Source of the DNA: Sporomusaceae bacterium
Lineage (GTDB): Bacteria > Bacillota_C > Negativicutes > Sporomusales_B > UBA7701
Assembly (NCBI GenBank): GCA_022839045.1
Contig: JALHDI010000091.1
Location: 1 to 11,566, forward strand
Length of the DNA stretch: 11,566 nucleotides
Reading direction: 5' to 3'
Positions 5,707 through 11,465 of this stretch are shown here, piece after piece. How positions within the stretch are numbered: position 1 is the stretch's first letter; each line of letters starts with the position of its first letter. Under the pieces are notes generated by a model. The model did not search any database and was not told where the DNA came from. It saw only the letters and a list, made by a program, of their open reading frames with translations. The translations under genes were made by a program, and so were the position numbers.

Positions 5707-6660
5707 GTGACTACTAAAAATGAATATAAAACTATATCAAAAAAATCACAAAAGCTTTTACAAAAAGAAGAGGGGTTCGAGGTAGAATTCAAACAGTCCT
5801 TTGCTGGGATTGATTCCTCCGACCTCGTTGCCTTTGCTAATTCAGAGCTCGGTGGAACAATTTTAATTGGTGTCAAGGAAGTTACATTTAATGGGAAACA
5901 GCAAGGCAAGGTTATTGGTTGCGAAGTTAGTGACCATGCAAAATTATCTATCATAAATAGAGCCCAAAACTGTATACCTGCAATGAAAATAGAAGTTATC
6001 GCCGAGAATACTAATTCAATACCATTCTATAGAATCGAAGTACCATCAGGAGAAACGAAACCTTATTGTACTCAGGGTGGCACATATAAAATACGCGGGA
6101 ACGCGCGTACTGAAGCACTTCAACCTACGCAACTTTTGGACATATTTATGAAGATTGAGACTGAAAAGTTTGTACAACGATTTGCTTCAGCGACTCAGGA
6201 CTTAGAAGCTATTCTTGAATCTATTAGGGCTAATCTCGCCGAAAAGATCGGAGAGATTGATATGACACTATCTGCCATGCAAGACCATGCTAATTACGTA
6301 TTGCAAAATATATTAGATAGTACGCAAAATGCGGAAAACATGACCGATGAGGCTCATGCAATGACTGACGATGTTCTTGGTACTGCTCACGATATTGAAC
6401 AACGTGTTGGAGGGTTAGAACAAGACTTGTCATACTTAGAGGAAAAGGTAGACCTGTTATTAAGTAAATTTGAAATTGAAGACCCAAAGATAACTCGTGG
6501 GAGGAGATCCGCATATAGAATGATAGACGAATTTTATAAAGTGGATGTCAACATCTCAGAGGAAAAGATGTTCGATATATTAAAAGGAGGCTTTCACTTT
6601 TCTGATGAAACGTTGAGAAAATGGTGTAGTGAACGACTCGCCGAAATTAAATCCAAATAA
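5707..6660 (+). CDS. AlbA_2 (Schlafen-type) domain protein with C-terminal coiled coil
   Basis: A protein of 317 residues starting at GTG 5707, with GGAGG 7 bp upstream; an in-frame GTG at 5656 lacks a properly spaced site. Residues about 22-140 are an AlbA_2/Schlafen-core domain: EEGFEVEFKQSF, SDLVAFANSELGGTILIGVK, IPFYRIEVPSGETKPY, TYKIRGNARTEAL. In this family the domain is seen as a nucleic-acid-binding or nuclease-like module, and it is frequent in mobile and defence loci. Residues about 150-270 are heptad-rich with no further known motif, probably a long coiled coil. The last 50 residues (KITRGRRSAYRMIDEFYKVD onwards) form a small helical tail. Base composition is much more AT-rich than the neighbouring genes, and inverted repeat elements flank it, both signs of acquisition. 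It stands alone. Role unknown. Confidence 0.8.
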   Translation: MTTKNEYKTISKKSQKLLQKEEGFEVEFKQSFAGIDSSDLVAFANSELGGTILIGVKEVTFNGKQQGKVIGCEVSDHAKLSIINRAQNCIPAMKIEVIAENTNSIPFYRIEVPSGETKPYCTQGGTYKIRGNARTEALQPTQLLDIFMKIETEKFVQRFASATQDLEAILESIRANLAEKIGEIDMTLSAMQDHANYVLQNILDSTQNAENMTDEAHAMTDDVLGTAHDIEQRVGGLEQDLSYLEEKVDLLLSKFEIEDPKITRGRRSAYRMIDEFYKVDVNISEEKMFDILKGGFHFSDETLRKWCSERLAEIKSK

Positions 6661-6758
6661 TTGTTTTGGCAGGCCGCTATTACTACATGTTTTGTTTTTT
6701 GAAGGAGAAATATTAGTTGTTAAGGAACGGCTCTTTTGAATCACCCCCTCTCCCCAAG

Positions 6759-6959
6759 ACGCATCACGGCGGCAGTCGAAGACTGCCGCCCCTGTATTAA
6801 CAAGGTGTCGGCCGAAGTCGGTGAGAGAGGTAGTCAGGGTAGTTGTTGTATCGCCGGGAAGGTTGAGGGGATTTAAAAGGTGCTGGGCGTCGGTGGCGGT
6901 TGCCGCTTGGGCGCCCGAGAAGTATGTCGGGAGGCAGGGTACCCGCGGGGCCGCAAAAG
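6759..6959 (+). repeat. Composite repeat module, copy A
   Basis: Order: ATCACGGCGGCAGTC hairpin (6768-6790), then GTCGGC-CGAA-GTCGGT followed by GAGAGAGGTAG (6807-6833), then CGCCGGGAAGGTT (6852-6864), then GGCGGTTGCCGC (6895-6906), ending in the terminal repeat TACCCGCGGGGCCGCAAAAG (6940-6959). Copy B at 7774-7941 has the same parts in the same order and orientation. The CGAA hairpin keeps pairing despite changes (G-C pairs in B become G-U in A). No open frame is conserved. Confidence 0.65.
6768..6790 (+). terminator. Hairpin after the AlbA_2 gene, weak terminator
   Basis: GGCGGCAGTC (6768-6777), loop GAA, GACTGCCGCC (6781-6790), perfect 10-bp stem. The tail CCTGTATT is a poor T tract. It is one of three near-identical hairpins with the lead ACACATCAC or ACGCATCAC. 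Confidence 0.5.
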
Positions 6960-7161
6960 GCGACGGCGACTTTGCGGAGGCTGACTACGCGCCGTGGGCG
7001 TAGCGGCCGCACGCCGCCGCACGCGCGTCCATGGACGGACGCGCGAGGAGTCTACTGACATGGACGTCAGTTGACGACGGTGCACGCGGGCGAAGGCCCA
7101 AGCCCTACGGCGCGTTCAGCCGGAGGACTGGAGCCGGAGTCTATTGCGGCCCCGCGGGGGA
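6940..7161 (+). repeat. Right copy of the ~220-bp structured element, inverted relative to the left copy
   Basis: The ends TACCCGCGGGGCCGCAAAAG (6940-6959) and TATTGCGGCCCCGCGGGGGA (7142-7161) are inverted repeats with a perfect 14-bp core. On the plus strand the copy contains arms GCGCGTCC and GGACGCGC around loop ATGGAC (7023-7044), a 9-nt linker, then arms ACTGAC and GTCAGT around loop ATGGAC (7054-7071). Earlier hairpins CCGCAAA/TTTGCGG and CTACGC/GCGTAG also fit. Compared with the left copy, several stem positions differ on both sides so that pairing is kept, while the hexaloops are the same or nearly so. The element is non-coding. Confidence 0.75.
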
Positions 7162-7224
7162 GAGGCGAAATCCATCATGCTTTATTTGCTCCTTAAACCG
7201 GCAATCCGAACCGGCCGTACACCA

Positions 7225-7259
7225 ACACATCACGGCGGCAGTCCAGTGGACTGCCGCCG
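7225..7259 (+). terminator. Second copy of the CGGCGGCAGTC hairpin
   Basis: The lead ACACATCA precedes an 11-bp perfect stem CGGCGGCAGTC (7233-7243), loop CAGTG, GACTGCCGCCG (7249-7259), then CTCTTATATAAT. There is no gene directly upstream, so it ends whatever is transcribed through the right structured element or belongs to a repeat. The following 60 bases (TGCCGGGCTGGGAGTATAGG and on) faintly resemble the second half of modules A and B. Confidence 0.5.
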
Positions 7260-7384
7260 CTCTTATATAATTGTGCCGGGCTGGGAGTATAGGTAGATAT
7301 TTCCTTTACCGGTTATTATCCGCGAAGGCGGTAACATCTGTGTTCAAATTTACATAAGATGTATAAAATAATAAAGGAGGTTTG

Positions 7385-7756
7385 ATGATGAGCGAAGATT
7401 GCGAGCGCAGCCAGACTCATGTGCATGAATTCTTGGGCAGCACGTTTATCGTGGAAGAGAAGAAGGAGGAACCGCACAATCACCGTTTCGCCGGCGTGTC
7501 GAGCGAAGCGATTCCCTATGGCGACAGCCATGTGCACGAGATATGTACCAATACCGACTTCTTTGAGGAACATCTTCACGAAGTCGGCGTCCGGACAGGG
7601 CCGGCGATTTATGTGGCGCCTAAAAAACACGTCCATTTCGCCTGCGGCAAAACGACCGTGAACGATAAGCATGTTCATAAATTCATCTTTGCCACCCTGA
7701 TCGAAGATCCCATCGTATGGCATCATTGCCCCCATAAAGACGACAAAGACGACTAG
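7385..7756 (+). CDS. ymaF: YmaF-family histidine-rich protein
   Basis: Small cytoplasmic protein of 123 residues resembling Bacillus subtilis YmaF, a family without an established function. It consists of repeated His-x-His units: THVHEFLGST, PHNHRFAGVSSEAIP, DSHVHEI, DFFEEHLHEVGVRTGPAIYV, KKHVHFACGKTTVNDKHVH, KFIFATLIEDPI, and a tail HHCPHKDDKDD. The evenly spaced His pairs suggest metal binding; this is inference. AAGGAGG precedes the tandem ATGs at 7385 and 7388; the second has the better spacing (7 against 4 bp), so the protein may be one residue shorter. It is a single gene with a good terminator 26 bp downstream. An AT-rich stretch 7340-7372 upstream is promoter-like, but I could not fix the hexamers. 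Confidence 0.88.
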   Translation: MMSEDCERSQTHVHEFLGSTFIVEEKKEEPHNHRFAGVSSEAIPYGDSHVHEICTNTDFFEEHLHEVGVRTGPAIYVAPKKHVHFACGKTTVNDKHVHKFIFATLIEDPIVWHHCPHKDDKDD

Positions 7757-7773
7757 GTGTCTTCATCCCGTAA

Positions 7774-7941
7774 ACACATCACGGCGGCAGTCCTGGGGAC
7801 TGCCGCCGTTTTATTAAAAAGATGCCGGCCGAAGCCGGCGAGAGAGGTAGCAAAGTAATTGGTTCCTCGCCGGGAGGGCTATTCGTTTTGCCGGCGGCGA
7901 TTGCCGCTATATAAGGGAGGGCTCCCGCGGAGCCGCAAAAC
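7774..7941 (+). repeat. Composite repeat module, copy B
   Basis: Same order of parts as copy A: ACACATCACGGCGGCAGTC hairpin, GCCGGC-CGAA-GCCGGC followed by GAGAGAGGTAG (7824-7850), CTCGCCGGGAGGG (7866-7878), GGCGGCGATTGCCGC (7893-7907), then a terminal repeat CTCCCGCGGAGCCGCAAAAC (7922-7941). An alternative stem CCGGCGAG/CTCGCCGG also exists. Copy A can form the corresponding CGGTGA/TCGCCG pairing. Confidence 0.65.
7782..7815 (+). terminator. Rho-independent terminator of the ymaF-like gene
   Basis: CGGCGGCAGTC (7782-7792), loop CTGGG, GACTGCCGCCG (7798-7808), then TTTTATT. Perfect 11-bp stem with a T tract; it also forms the start of module B. Confidence 0.8.
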
Positions 7942-7961
7942 CGGTTTGTGGCTCCGCGGGA
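7923..7961. repeat. Solo palindrome made of the element's terminal repeats
   Basis: TCCCGCGGAGCCGCAAA (7923-7939) pairs with TTTGTGGCTCCGCGGGA (7945-7961), 17 bp with one wobble, around a 5-nt loop. Both arms carry the terminal motif of the 220-bp elements (CCGCGG-GCCGCAAA), but the ~190-bp interior is absent. Confidence 0.7.
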
Positions 7962-7981
7962 TAAGCGTGAATACTTGTCGG

Positions 7982-8010
7982 TACGGCGTCGCCCGAATGG
8001 GCGTGCCGTA
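7982..8010. repeat. Inverted repeat downstream of glnK
   Basis: TACGGC...GCCC (7982-7994) and GGGC...GCCGTA (7999-8010) form a GC-rich hairpin about 16 bp past the glnK stop. No T tract follows on the minus strand, so it may protect or pause the transcript instead of ending it. Confidence 0.45.
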
Positions 8011-8025
8011 GGGCGCTGGCCCCGC

Positions 8026-8406
8026 TTATTTCTTCAGCGCAGGGAGGTCCTTGGGGTCCTTGATGGCGTCGGGCCCTTCCTCGCCGGTGCGGATGCGGAC
8101 GGCGTTCTCCAGCGGGTAGACGAAGATTTTGCCGTCGCCCACGTTGCCGGTGCGGCAGACGCGCTTGGCGGTCTCCACCACCCGTTCCACCGGCACCTCG
8201 CACACCACGATCTCGACCTTCACCTTGGGCACGAGGTTGATGGACACCTCCTTGCCGCGGTAGATCTCCTTATACCCCTTCTGGAGTCCGCAGCCGTAGA
8301 CCTGGGTGACCGTCATGCCGGTCACGGCGATGGCGTTCATGGCCTCCTTCAGCTCTTCGAGCTTCTCGGGGCGGGTAATGATATCGATCTTCGTTATCTT
8401 TTCCAC
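8026..8406 (-). CDS. glnK: PII nitrogen signalling protein, GlnK/GlnB family
   Basis: Trimeric PII regulator of 126 residues that reads 2-oxoglutarate and ATP/ADP and docks on the ammonium channel to close it. It starts with GTG 8406, GGAGG 7 bp upstream. The family core is complete: TGMTVTQVYGCGLQKGYKEI, VPKVKVEIVVCEVPVERVVE, TGNVGDGKIFVYPLENAVRI, RTGEEG. In the T-loop, the position of the uridylylated Tyr51 of enterobacterial PII is Val54 (YRGKEV), so control by uridylylation at that site is not possible. The Tyr of LYRG is present at 49. It follows amtB by 18 bp in one operon, the usual pairing, with amtB first. Confidence 0.95.
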   Translation of the reverse strand: MEKITKIDIITRPEKLEELKEAMNAIAVTGMTVTQVYGCGLQKGYKEIYRGKEVSINLVPKVKVEIVVCEVPVERVVETAKRVCRTGNVGDGKIFVYPLENAVRIRTGEEGPDAIKDPKDLPALKK

Positions 8407-8424
8407 GCTAATTCCTCCTTCCGC

Positions 8425-9849
8425 TTACGAATTGAGGCTGACCTTGGCCGCCGCGCCGGACTGGCTGAGGGCGAACGGCGCCGCGGAGGACACGGGCAGG
8501 CCGGCGGCGAAATCCTGGTAGGCGTAGCCGCGCTCGCCGTGCTCGGTGATGTCGAGGCCCTGGATCTCCTGCTCTTCGCTTGCCCTGAGCGGCATTACCG
8601 CCCCGACGATCTTGAGGATGATATACGTGCCCACGATCGCGATCGCCCAGCTGGCGGCCACGCCGATAAGCTGCGTCACCACGAGGTCGGGGTTGCCGAA
8701 GAACAGGCCGTCGTTGCCAGCCTCGTTGACCGCCTTGGAGGCGAACAGGCCGGTGGCGATCGCGCCCCAGGTGCCGCCGATGCCGTGGACGCCGAACGCG
8801 TCGAGCGAATCGTCGTAGCCCAGCTTGGCTTTGACCACGCTCACCGCCAGGTAGCAGATGACGCCGGCCGCTAGGCCGATGATGACCGAAGGCAGGGGAG
8901 CCACGAAACCGGCCGCCGGCGTGATGGCGACCAGGCCGGCCACGCAGCCGGACGCCGCGCCGAGAATGGTGGGCTTGCCGTGGTGCAGCCACTCGGCGAA
9001 CACCCAGGAAACGGTGGCCGCGGCCGCGGCCGTGTTGGTGGTAACGAAGGCGGTGGCCGCCAGGCCGTTGGCGCCGAGGGCGCTGCCGGCGTTGAAGCCG
9101 AACCAGCCGAACCACAGCAGCGACGCGCCGAGAACGGTCATCGGCAGGTGGTGGGGCAGCATGGCCTCGCTGCCATAGCCCTTGCGCTTGCCCAGCACCA
9201 GCGCCACCACCAGGCCGGACACGCCGGAGAGAATATGGACGACCGTGCCGCCGGCGAAATCGAGCACCCCGAGGGACATCATCCAGCCGCCGCCCCAAAC
9301 CATATGAGCCACTGGGTCATAGACGACGGTCGCCCAGATCAGTACGAAAGCCACGAACGCGGGGAATCTCATCCGTTCGGCGAACGCGCCGGTGATGAGC
9401 GCCGGGGTGATGACGGCGAACATCCCCTGGAAAACCATGAACGCCAGGTGGGGAATGGTCGAGGTCGGGCTGTTCGGCTCCACGCCGACCCCCTGAAGAC
9501 CGAGGAAATCGAAACCGCCGATCATGCCGCCGATATCGGGGCCGAAGGCCAGCGTATAGCCCCACAGCACCCACTGCACCGAAATAAGGCCGACGATGAA
9601 GAAACTCTGCATGATGGTCGACAGCGCGTTCTTCGTCCGCACCATCCCGCCGTAAAAGAGGGCCAGGCCCGGCGTCATCAGCATTACGAGGGCGGAGGAG
9701 GCCAGCACCCAGGCGGTGTCGCCCGTGTCCACCTTGGCGACCGCGGCTGCGGCTTCCGGCTTGGCTTCTTCGGCCGCCAGAGCCAGCGGAGCGAAAATAA
9801 CCAGGAAAATCAAACATAAACCCAAAATAGTCCAAAACTTCTTCGACAT
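8425..9849 (-). CDS. amtB: Ammonium channel AmtB
   Basis: Inner-membrane trimeric channel for ammonium, 474 residues, slightly longer than usual because of an N-terminal signal-like helix (residues 5-25, ending ALA) and a linker before the first channel helix. Numbering is offset by 37 from E. coli AmtB. The pore residues are present: twin His205 and His355 (exactly 150 apart, as in E. coli 168 and 318), Phe gate Phe144 and Phe252, Asp197 and Ser256. The C-terminal cytoplasmic tail (LRASEEQEIQGLDITEHGER, then GYAY) carries the GlnK-binding signature; about 30 further residues follow. ATG 9849 has AGAGGTG 8 bp upstream. It is cotranscribed with glnK and preceded by a consensus promoter and a structured leader. 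Confidence 0.96.
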   Translation of the reverse strand: MSKKFWTILGLCLIFLVIFAPLALAAEEAKPEAAAAVAKVDTGDTAWVLASSALVMLMTPGLALFYGGMVRTKNALSTIMQSFFIVGLISVQWVLWGYTLAFGPDIGGMIGGFDFLGLQGVGVEPNSPTSTIPHLAFMVFQGMFAVITPALITGAFAERMRFPAFVAFVLIWATVVYDPVAHMVWGGGWMMSLGVLDFAGGTVVHILSGVSGLVVALVLGKRKGYGSEAMLPHHLPMTVLGASLLWFGWFGFNAGSALGANGLAATAFVTTNTAAAAATVSWVFAEWLHHGKPTILGAASGCVAGLVAITPAAGFVAPLPSVIIGLAAGVICYLAVSVVKAKLGYDDSLDAFGVHGIGGTWGAIATGLFASKAVNEAGNDGLFFGNPDLVVTQLIGVAASWAIAIVGTYIILKIVGAVMPLRASEEQEIQGLDITEHGERGYAYQDFAAGLPVSSAAPFALSQSGAAAKVSLNS

Positions 9850-9894
9850 TCGGGAACACCTCTTTCCTGTTTATTGGGGCGTTCCACCTCTCTC

Positions 9895-9933
9895 AAAAAA
9901 ACACAGGACGCCCGGGCATAAGGCGCGGACGTC
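9895..9933 (-). terminator. Attenuator-like terminator in the amtB leader
   Basis: On the minus strand GACGTCCG (9933-9926) pairs with CGGGCGTC (9914-9907), 8 bp with one G-U, extended by 2 bp past a mismatch. CTGTG and seven T (9901-9895) follow. It lies between the promoter and the amtB ribosome site, so unless it is bypassed it would stop the transcript before the gene. Confidence 0.6.
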
Positions 9934-9956
9934 ATCGTCGCTAACAAACGCAAAGA

Positions 9957-9982
9957 GCCTCCGTAGTTTAAACTACGAAGGC
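9957..9982. promoter_or_regulatory. 26-bp palindrome in the amtB leader
   Basis: GCCTCCGTAGTTT is followed directly by its complement AAACTACGAAGGC, with one G-T position. It lies about 30 bp downstream of the expected amtB transcription start and 24 bp before the attenuator stem. It may be a repressor site at DNA level or a leader hairpin at RNA level. Confidence 0.55.
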
Positions 9983-10013
9983 CCCATCGCCTGCTTTATA
10001 TATGTTAGTTTAA

Positions 10014-10042
10014 AATATACCAGCACCGGGCCGCGCTGTCAA
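10014..10042 (-). promoter_or_regulatory. Sigma-A promoter of amtB-glnK
   Basis: On the minus strand TTGACA (10042-10037) and TATATT (10019-10014) with 17-bp spacing. The transcript would start near 10007, giving a leader of about 158 nt. Confidence 0.8.
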
Positions 10043-10086
10043 CAAGAAAATCCGTTCAGAAAATTGCGGCTTTCCCCCCGGCCCAT

Positions 10087-10115
10087 TTGACAATTCATCC
10101 CGCCTCTGCCATACT
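10087..10115 (+). promoter_or_regulatory. Sigma-A promoter of the C-N hydrolase gene
   Basis: TTGACA (10087-10092) and CATACT (10110-10115) spaced 17 bp. The -35 is consensus and the -10 matches four of six. The transcript would start about 25 nt before the start codon. Confidence 0.65.
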
Positions 10116-10148
10116 CATTTATGAACCGCAAACAAGGAGGGGCAAACC

Positions 10149-10964
10149 ATGGCCGCTGTCCTCAGGGTGGGCGCCGTCGCCTGCCCCGCCCAAGTCAACG
10201 CCCTCGAAGAAAACCTCGCCGCCGCCGCCGCCTGGGCCGAAGAGGCCGCCCGCCGCAAGCTCGACCTGCTCCTCTTCCCCGAGCTCAGCCTCACCGGCTA
10301 CCGCACCAACGGCGAAGAAGCCGAACCGCTCCGGGCCGGCCACGCCGCCCTCCGGCGCATGGGGGAGCTGGCCGCCGCCGCCGGCGTAGTCTTGGCCGCC
10401 GGCCTCGCCTGGCGCGAAGGGGATGCCAAATACCTCGCCCACGGCCTGTGGCTTCCGGGCGGCGCCTTCCATATATATAAGAAAACCCACCTCGGCCAGC
10501 GCGAACGCCGCGAATACTCCGCCGGCGACGACCTGCCCGTCTTCCCCCTGCCGCAAGTAACCGTCGGCGTCCAGCTCTGCCTCGAGCAGCACTTCCCGGA
10601 AATCACCCAGACCCTCGTCCTCAAAGGCGCCCAGCTCATCCTCTGTCCCCACGCCACGCCGCGCCTCGGCCCGGACGACCGCCGCGAAAGCTGGCACATC
10701 TCCCTCCGCGCCAGGGCCTACGACAACTGCGTCTACGTCCTCGCCGCCAACCAGGCCGGCGACAACGGCCAGGGCACCGTCTACCACGGCGGGGCCATCC
10801 TCGTCAGCCCGGCCGGCAAGGTGCTCGCCGAAGACTTCTCCGGCCGCCCGGCCATGATATCCGGCGAGATCGACCTCGACCAGGTCGTCGACGTCCGTAC
10901 TACCCCCCAGGGCATGTGCCGGCGTTTCTACGCCCTCGAACGCCGTCCCGAACTCTACCGGTAG
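10149..10964 (+). CDS. Carbon-nitrogen hydrolase (nitrilase superfamily)
   Basis: Cytoplasmic amidase-like enzyme of 271 residues with the Glu-Lys-Cys triad of the nitrilase superfamily: Glu45 in LLFPELSLTGY, Lys112 in YKKTHLG, Cys144 in VGVQLCLEQHFPE. Length and motif spacing fit a single-domain member that releases ammonia from an amide or carbamoyl group through a thioester intermediate. The Cys motif has LEQHFPE where many relatives have YDxxFPE, which changes the pocket but not the catalytic residues. The substrate cannot be assigned. ATG 10149 has AAGGAGG 8 bp upstream. It diverges from amtB across 300 bp, so a link to nitrogen supply is plausible but only by position. No intrinsic terminator is evident after it. 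Confidence 0.9.
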   Translation: MAAVLRVGAVACPAQVNALEENLAAAAAWAEEAARRKLDLLLFPELSLTGYRTNGEEAEPLRAGHAALRRMGELAAAAGVVLAAGLAWREGDAKYLAHGLWLPGGAFHIYKKTHLGQRERREYSAGDDLPVFPLPQVTVGVQLCLEQHFPEITQTLVLKGAQLILCPHATPRLGPDDRRESWHISLRARAYDNCVYVLAANQAGDNGQGTVYHGGAILVSPAGKVLAEDFSGRPAMISGEIDLDQVVDVRTTPQGMCRRFYALERRPELYR

Positions 10965-11101
10965 CAAATATAAATATTATGTAATCCTCCCCTTCGCCTG
11001 AAGGAAAAATTATCCCCGTGGCCGAAAAGACAGAATGGTATATAATAATATGTACGACAAACTGTCAGAGAAAATGTTCGCTGTTACCAGATAATGATAG
11101 T
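10965..11101. other. Intergenic stretch before tRNA-Sec
   Basis: AT-rich. TATAAT occurs at 11041-11046 without a recognisable -35, and GATAAT at 11090-11095 directly before the tRNA. GACA-AAC-TGTC at 11056-11066 is a small dyad. One of these probably contributes to the tRNA promoter, but none can be chosen. Confidence 0.3.
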
Positions 11102-11198
11102 GGGGGCGGATGGGGCCTGGTGGCTCCTGCGGTCTTCAAAACCGTTTGTACGGCGCTAATCCGTCGTAGCTGTGTTCGATTCACAGACGCTCCCGCCA
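11102..11198 (+). tRNA. selC: Selenocysteine tRNA (anticodon TCA), CCA encoded
   Basis: The cloverleaf has the special tRNA-Sec form. The acceptor is 8 bp (GGGGGCGG with ACGCTCCC, one G-T and a mismatched last pair). The D stem is 6 bp (GGGGCC/GGCTCC) with a 4-nt loop. The anticodon arm is GCGGT, loop CTTCAAA, ACCGT, reading UGA. A long variable arm (about 11142-11169) and the T arm CTGTG-TTCGATT-CACAG follow, then discriminator G and CCA. It inserts selenocysteine at UGA codons with SelA, SelB and SelD, none of which is in the window; no UGA-containing selenoprotein gene is visible here. The gene is complete and has its own terminator. Confidence 0.95.
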
Positions 11199-11208
11199 TA
11201 GGAATGAT

Positions 11209-11246
11209 AAGGCTTCCTGGGGTTTTGACCTCGGAAGTCTTTTTTG
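11209..11246 (+). terminator. Rho-independent terminator after tRNA-Sec
   Basis: AAGGCTTCC and GGGG (11209-11222) pair with CC and GGAAGTCTT (11229-11241), about 12 bp with G-T pairs and one mismatch, around TTTTGA, and run into TTTTTTT (11239-11245). Confidence 0.8.
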
Positions 11247-11421
11247 TTGTTTATAGCATTTGCGTAACGTTTTGCGGAACGATTAAGAAAAATAGACTAA
11301 ATCGTACAGGATGTATTTATAAGGTTCTAGAAGAGTAGGTTTTTGTTTTATACAAAATATGCTAAAATTGTTATGGTAAAACTTTACAGAGAACGATGGC
11401 GGTTACTGGTGTGAGAGGGGG
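11247..11421. other. Non-coding AT-rich stretch between tRNA-Sec and the transposase remnant
   Basis: No gene is seen. TTTTGT-TTTAT-ACAAAA (11342-11358) is a dyad, followed closely by the -10-like TAAAAT (11363-11368). An AGAGGGGG ribosome-like site at 11413-11420 precedes ATGs at 11422 and 11428, which open a 15-17 codon frame (MRKVSPRIHVAFKCR) that then stops. Confidence 0.3.
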
Positions 11422-11465
11422 ATGACGATGAGAAAAGTATCACCACGTATTCACGTAGCTTTTAA

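Noticed and set aside
7031..7270. A 79-codon frame across the right structured element.
   Set aside because: Its supposed start ATGGAC is the hairpin loop, no ribosome site precedes it, and it runs through a terminator hairpin.
6759..7815. The three CGGCGGCAGTC hairpins as a CRISPR array.
   Set aside because: They are about 470-550 bp apart with genes between, differ in loops, and no cas gene is present.
7948..9819. Long plus-strand frames opposite glnK and amtB (7948-8874, 8980-9819).
   Set aside because: Antisense shadows of well-supported genes, with biased low-information sequence and no ribosome sites.
10119..10967. A 282-codon minus-strand frame opposite the C-N hydrolase.
   Set aside because: The plus frame has the full catalytic triad, a ribosome site and a promoter; the minus frame has none of these.
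11018..11338. A 106-codon plus-strand frame.
   Set aside because: It runs through tRNA-Sec and its terminator and has no family features.
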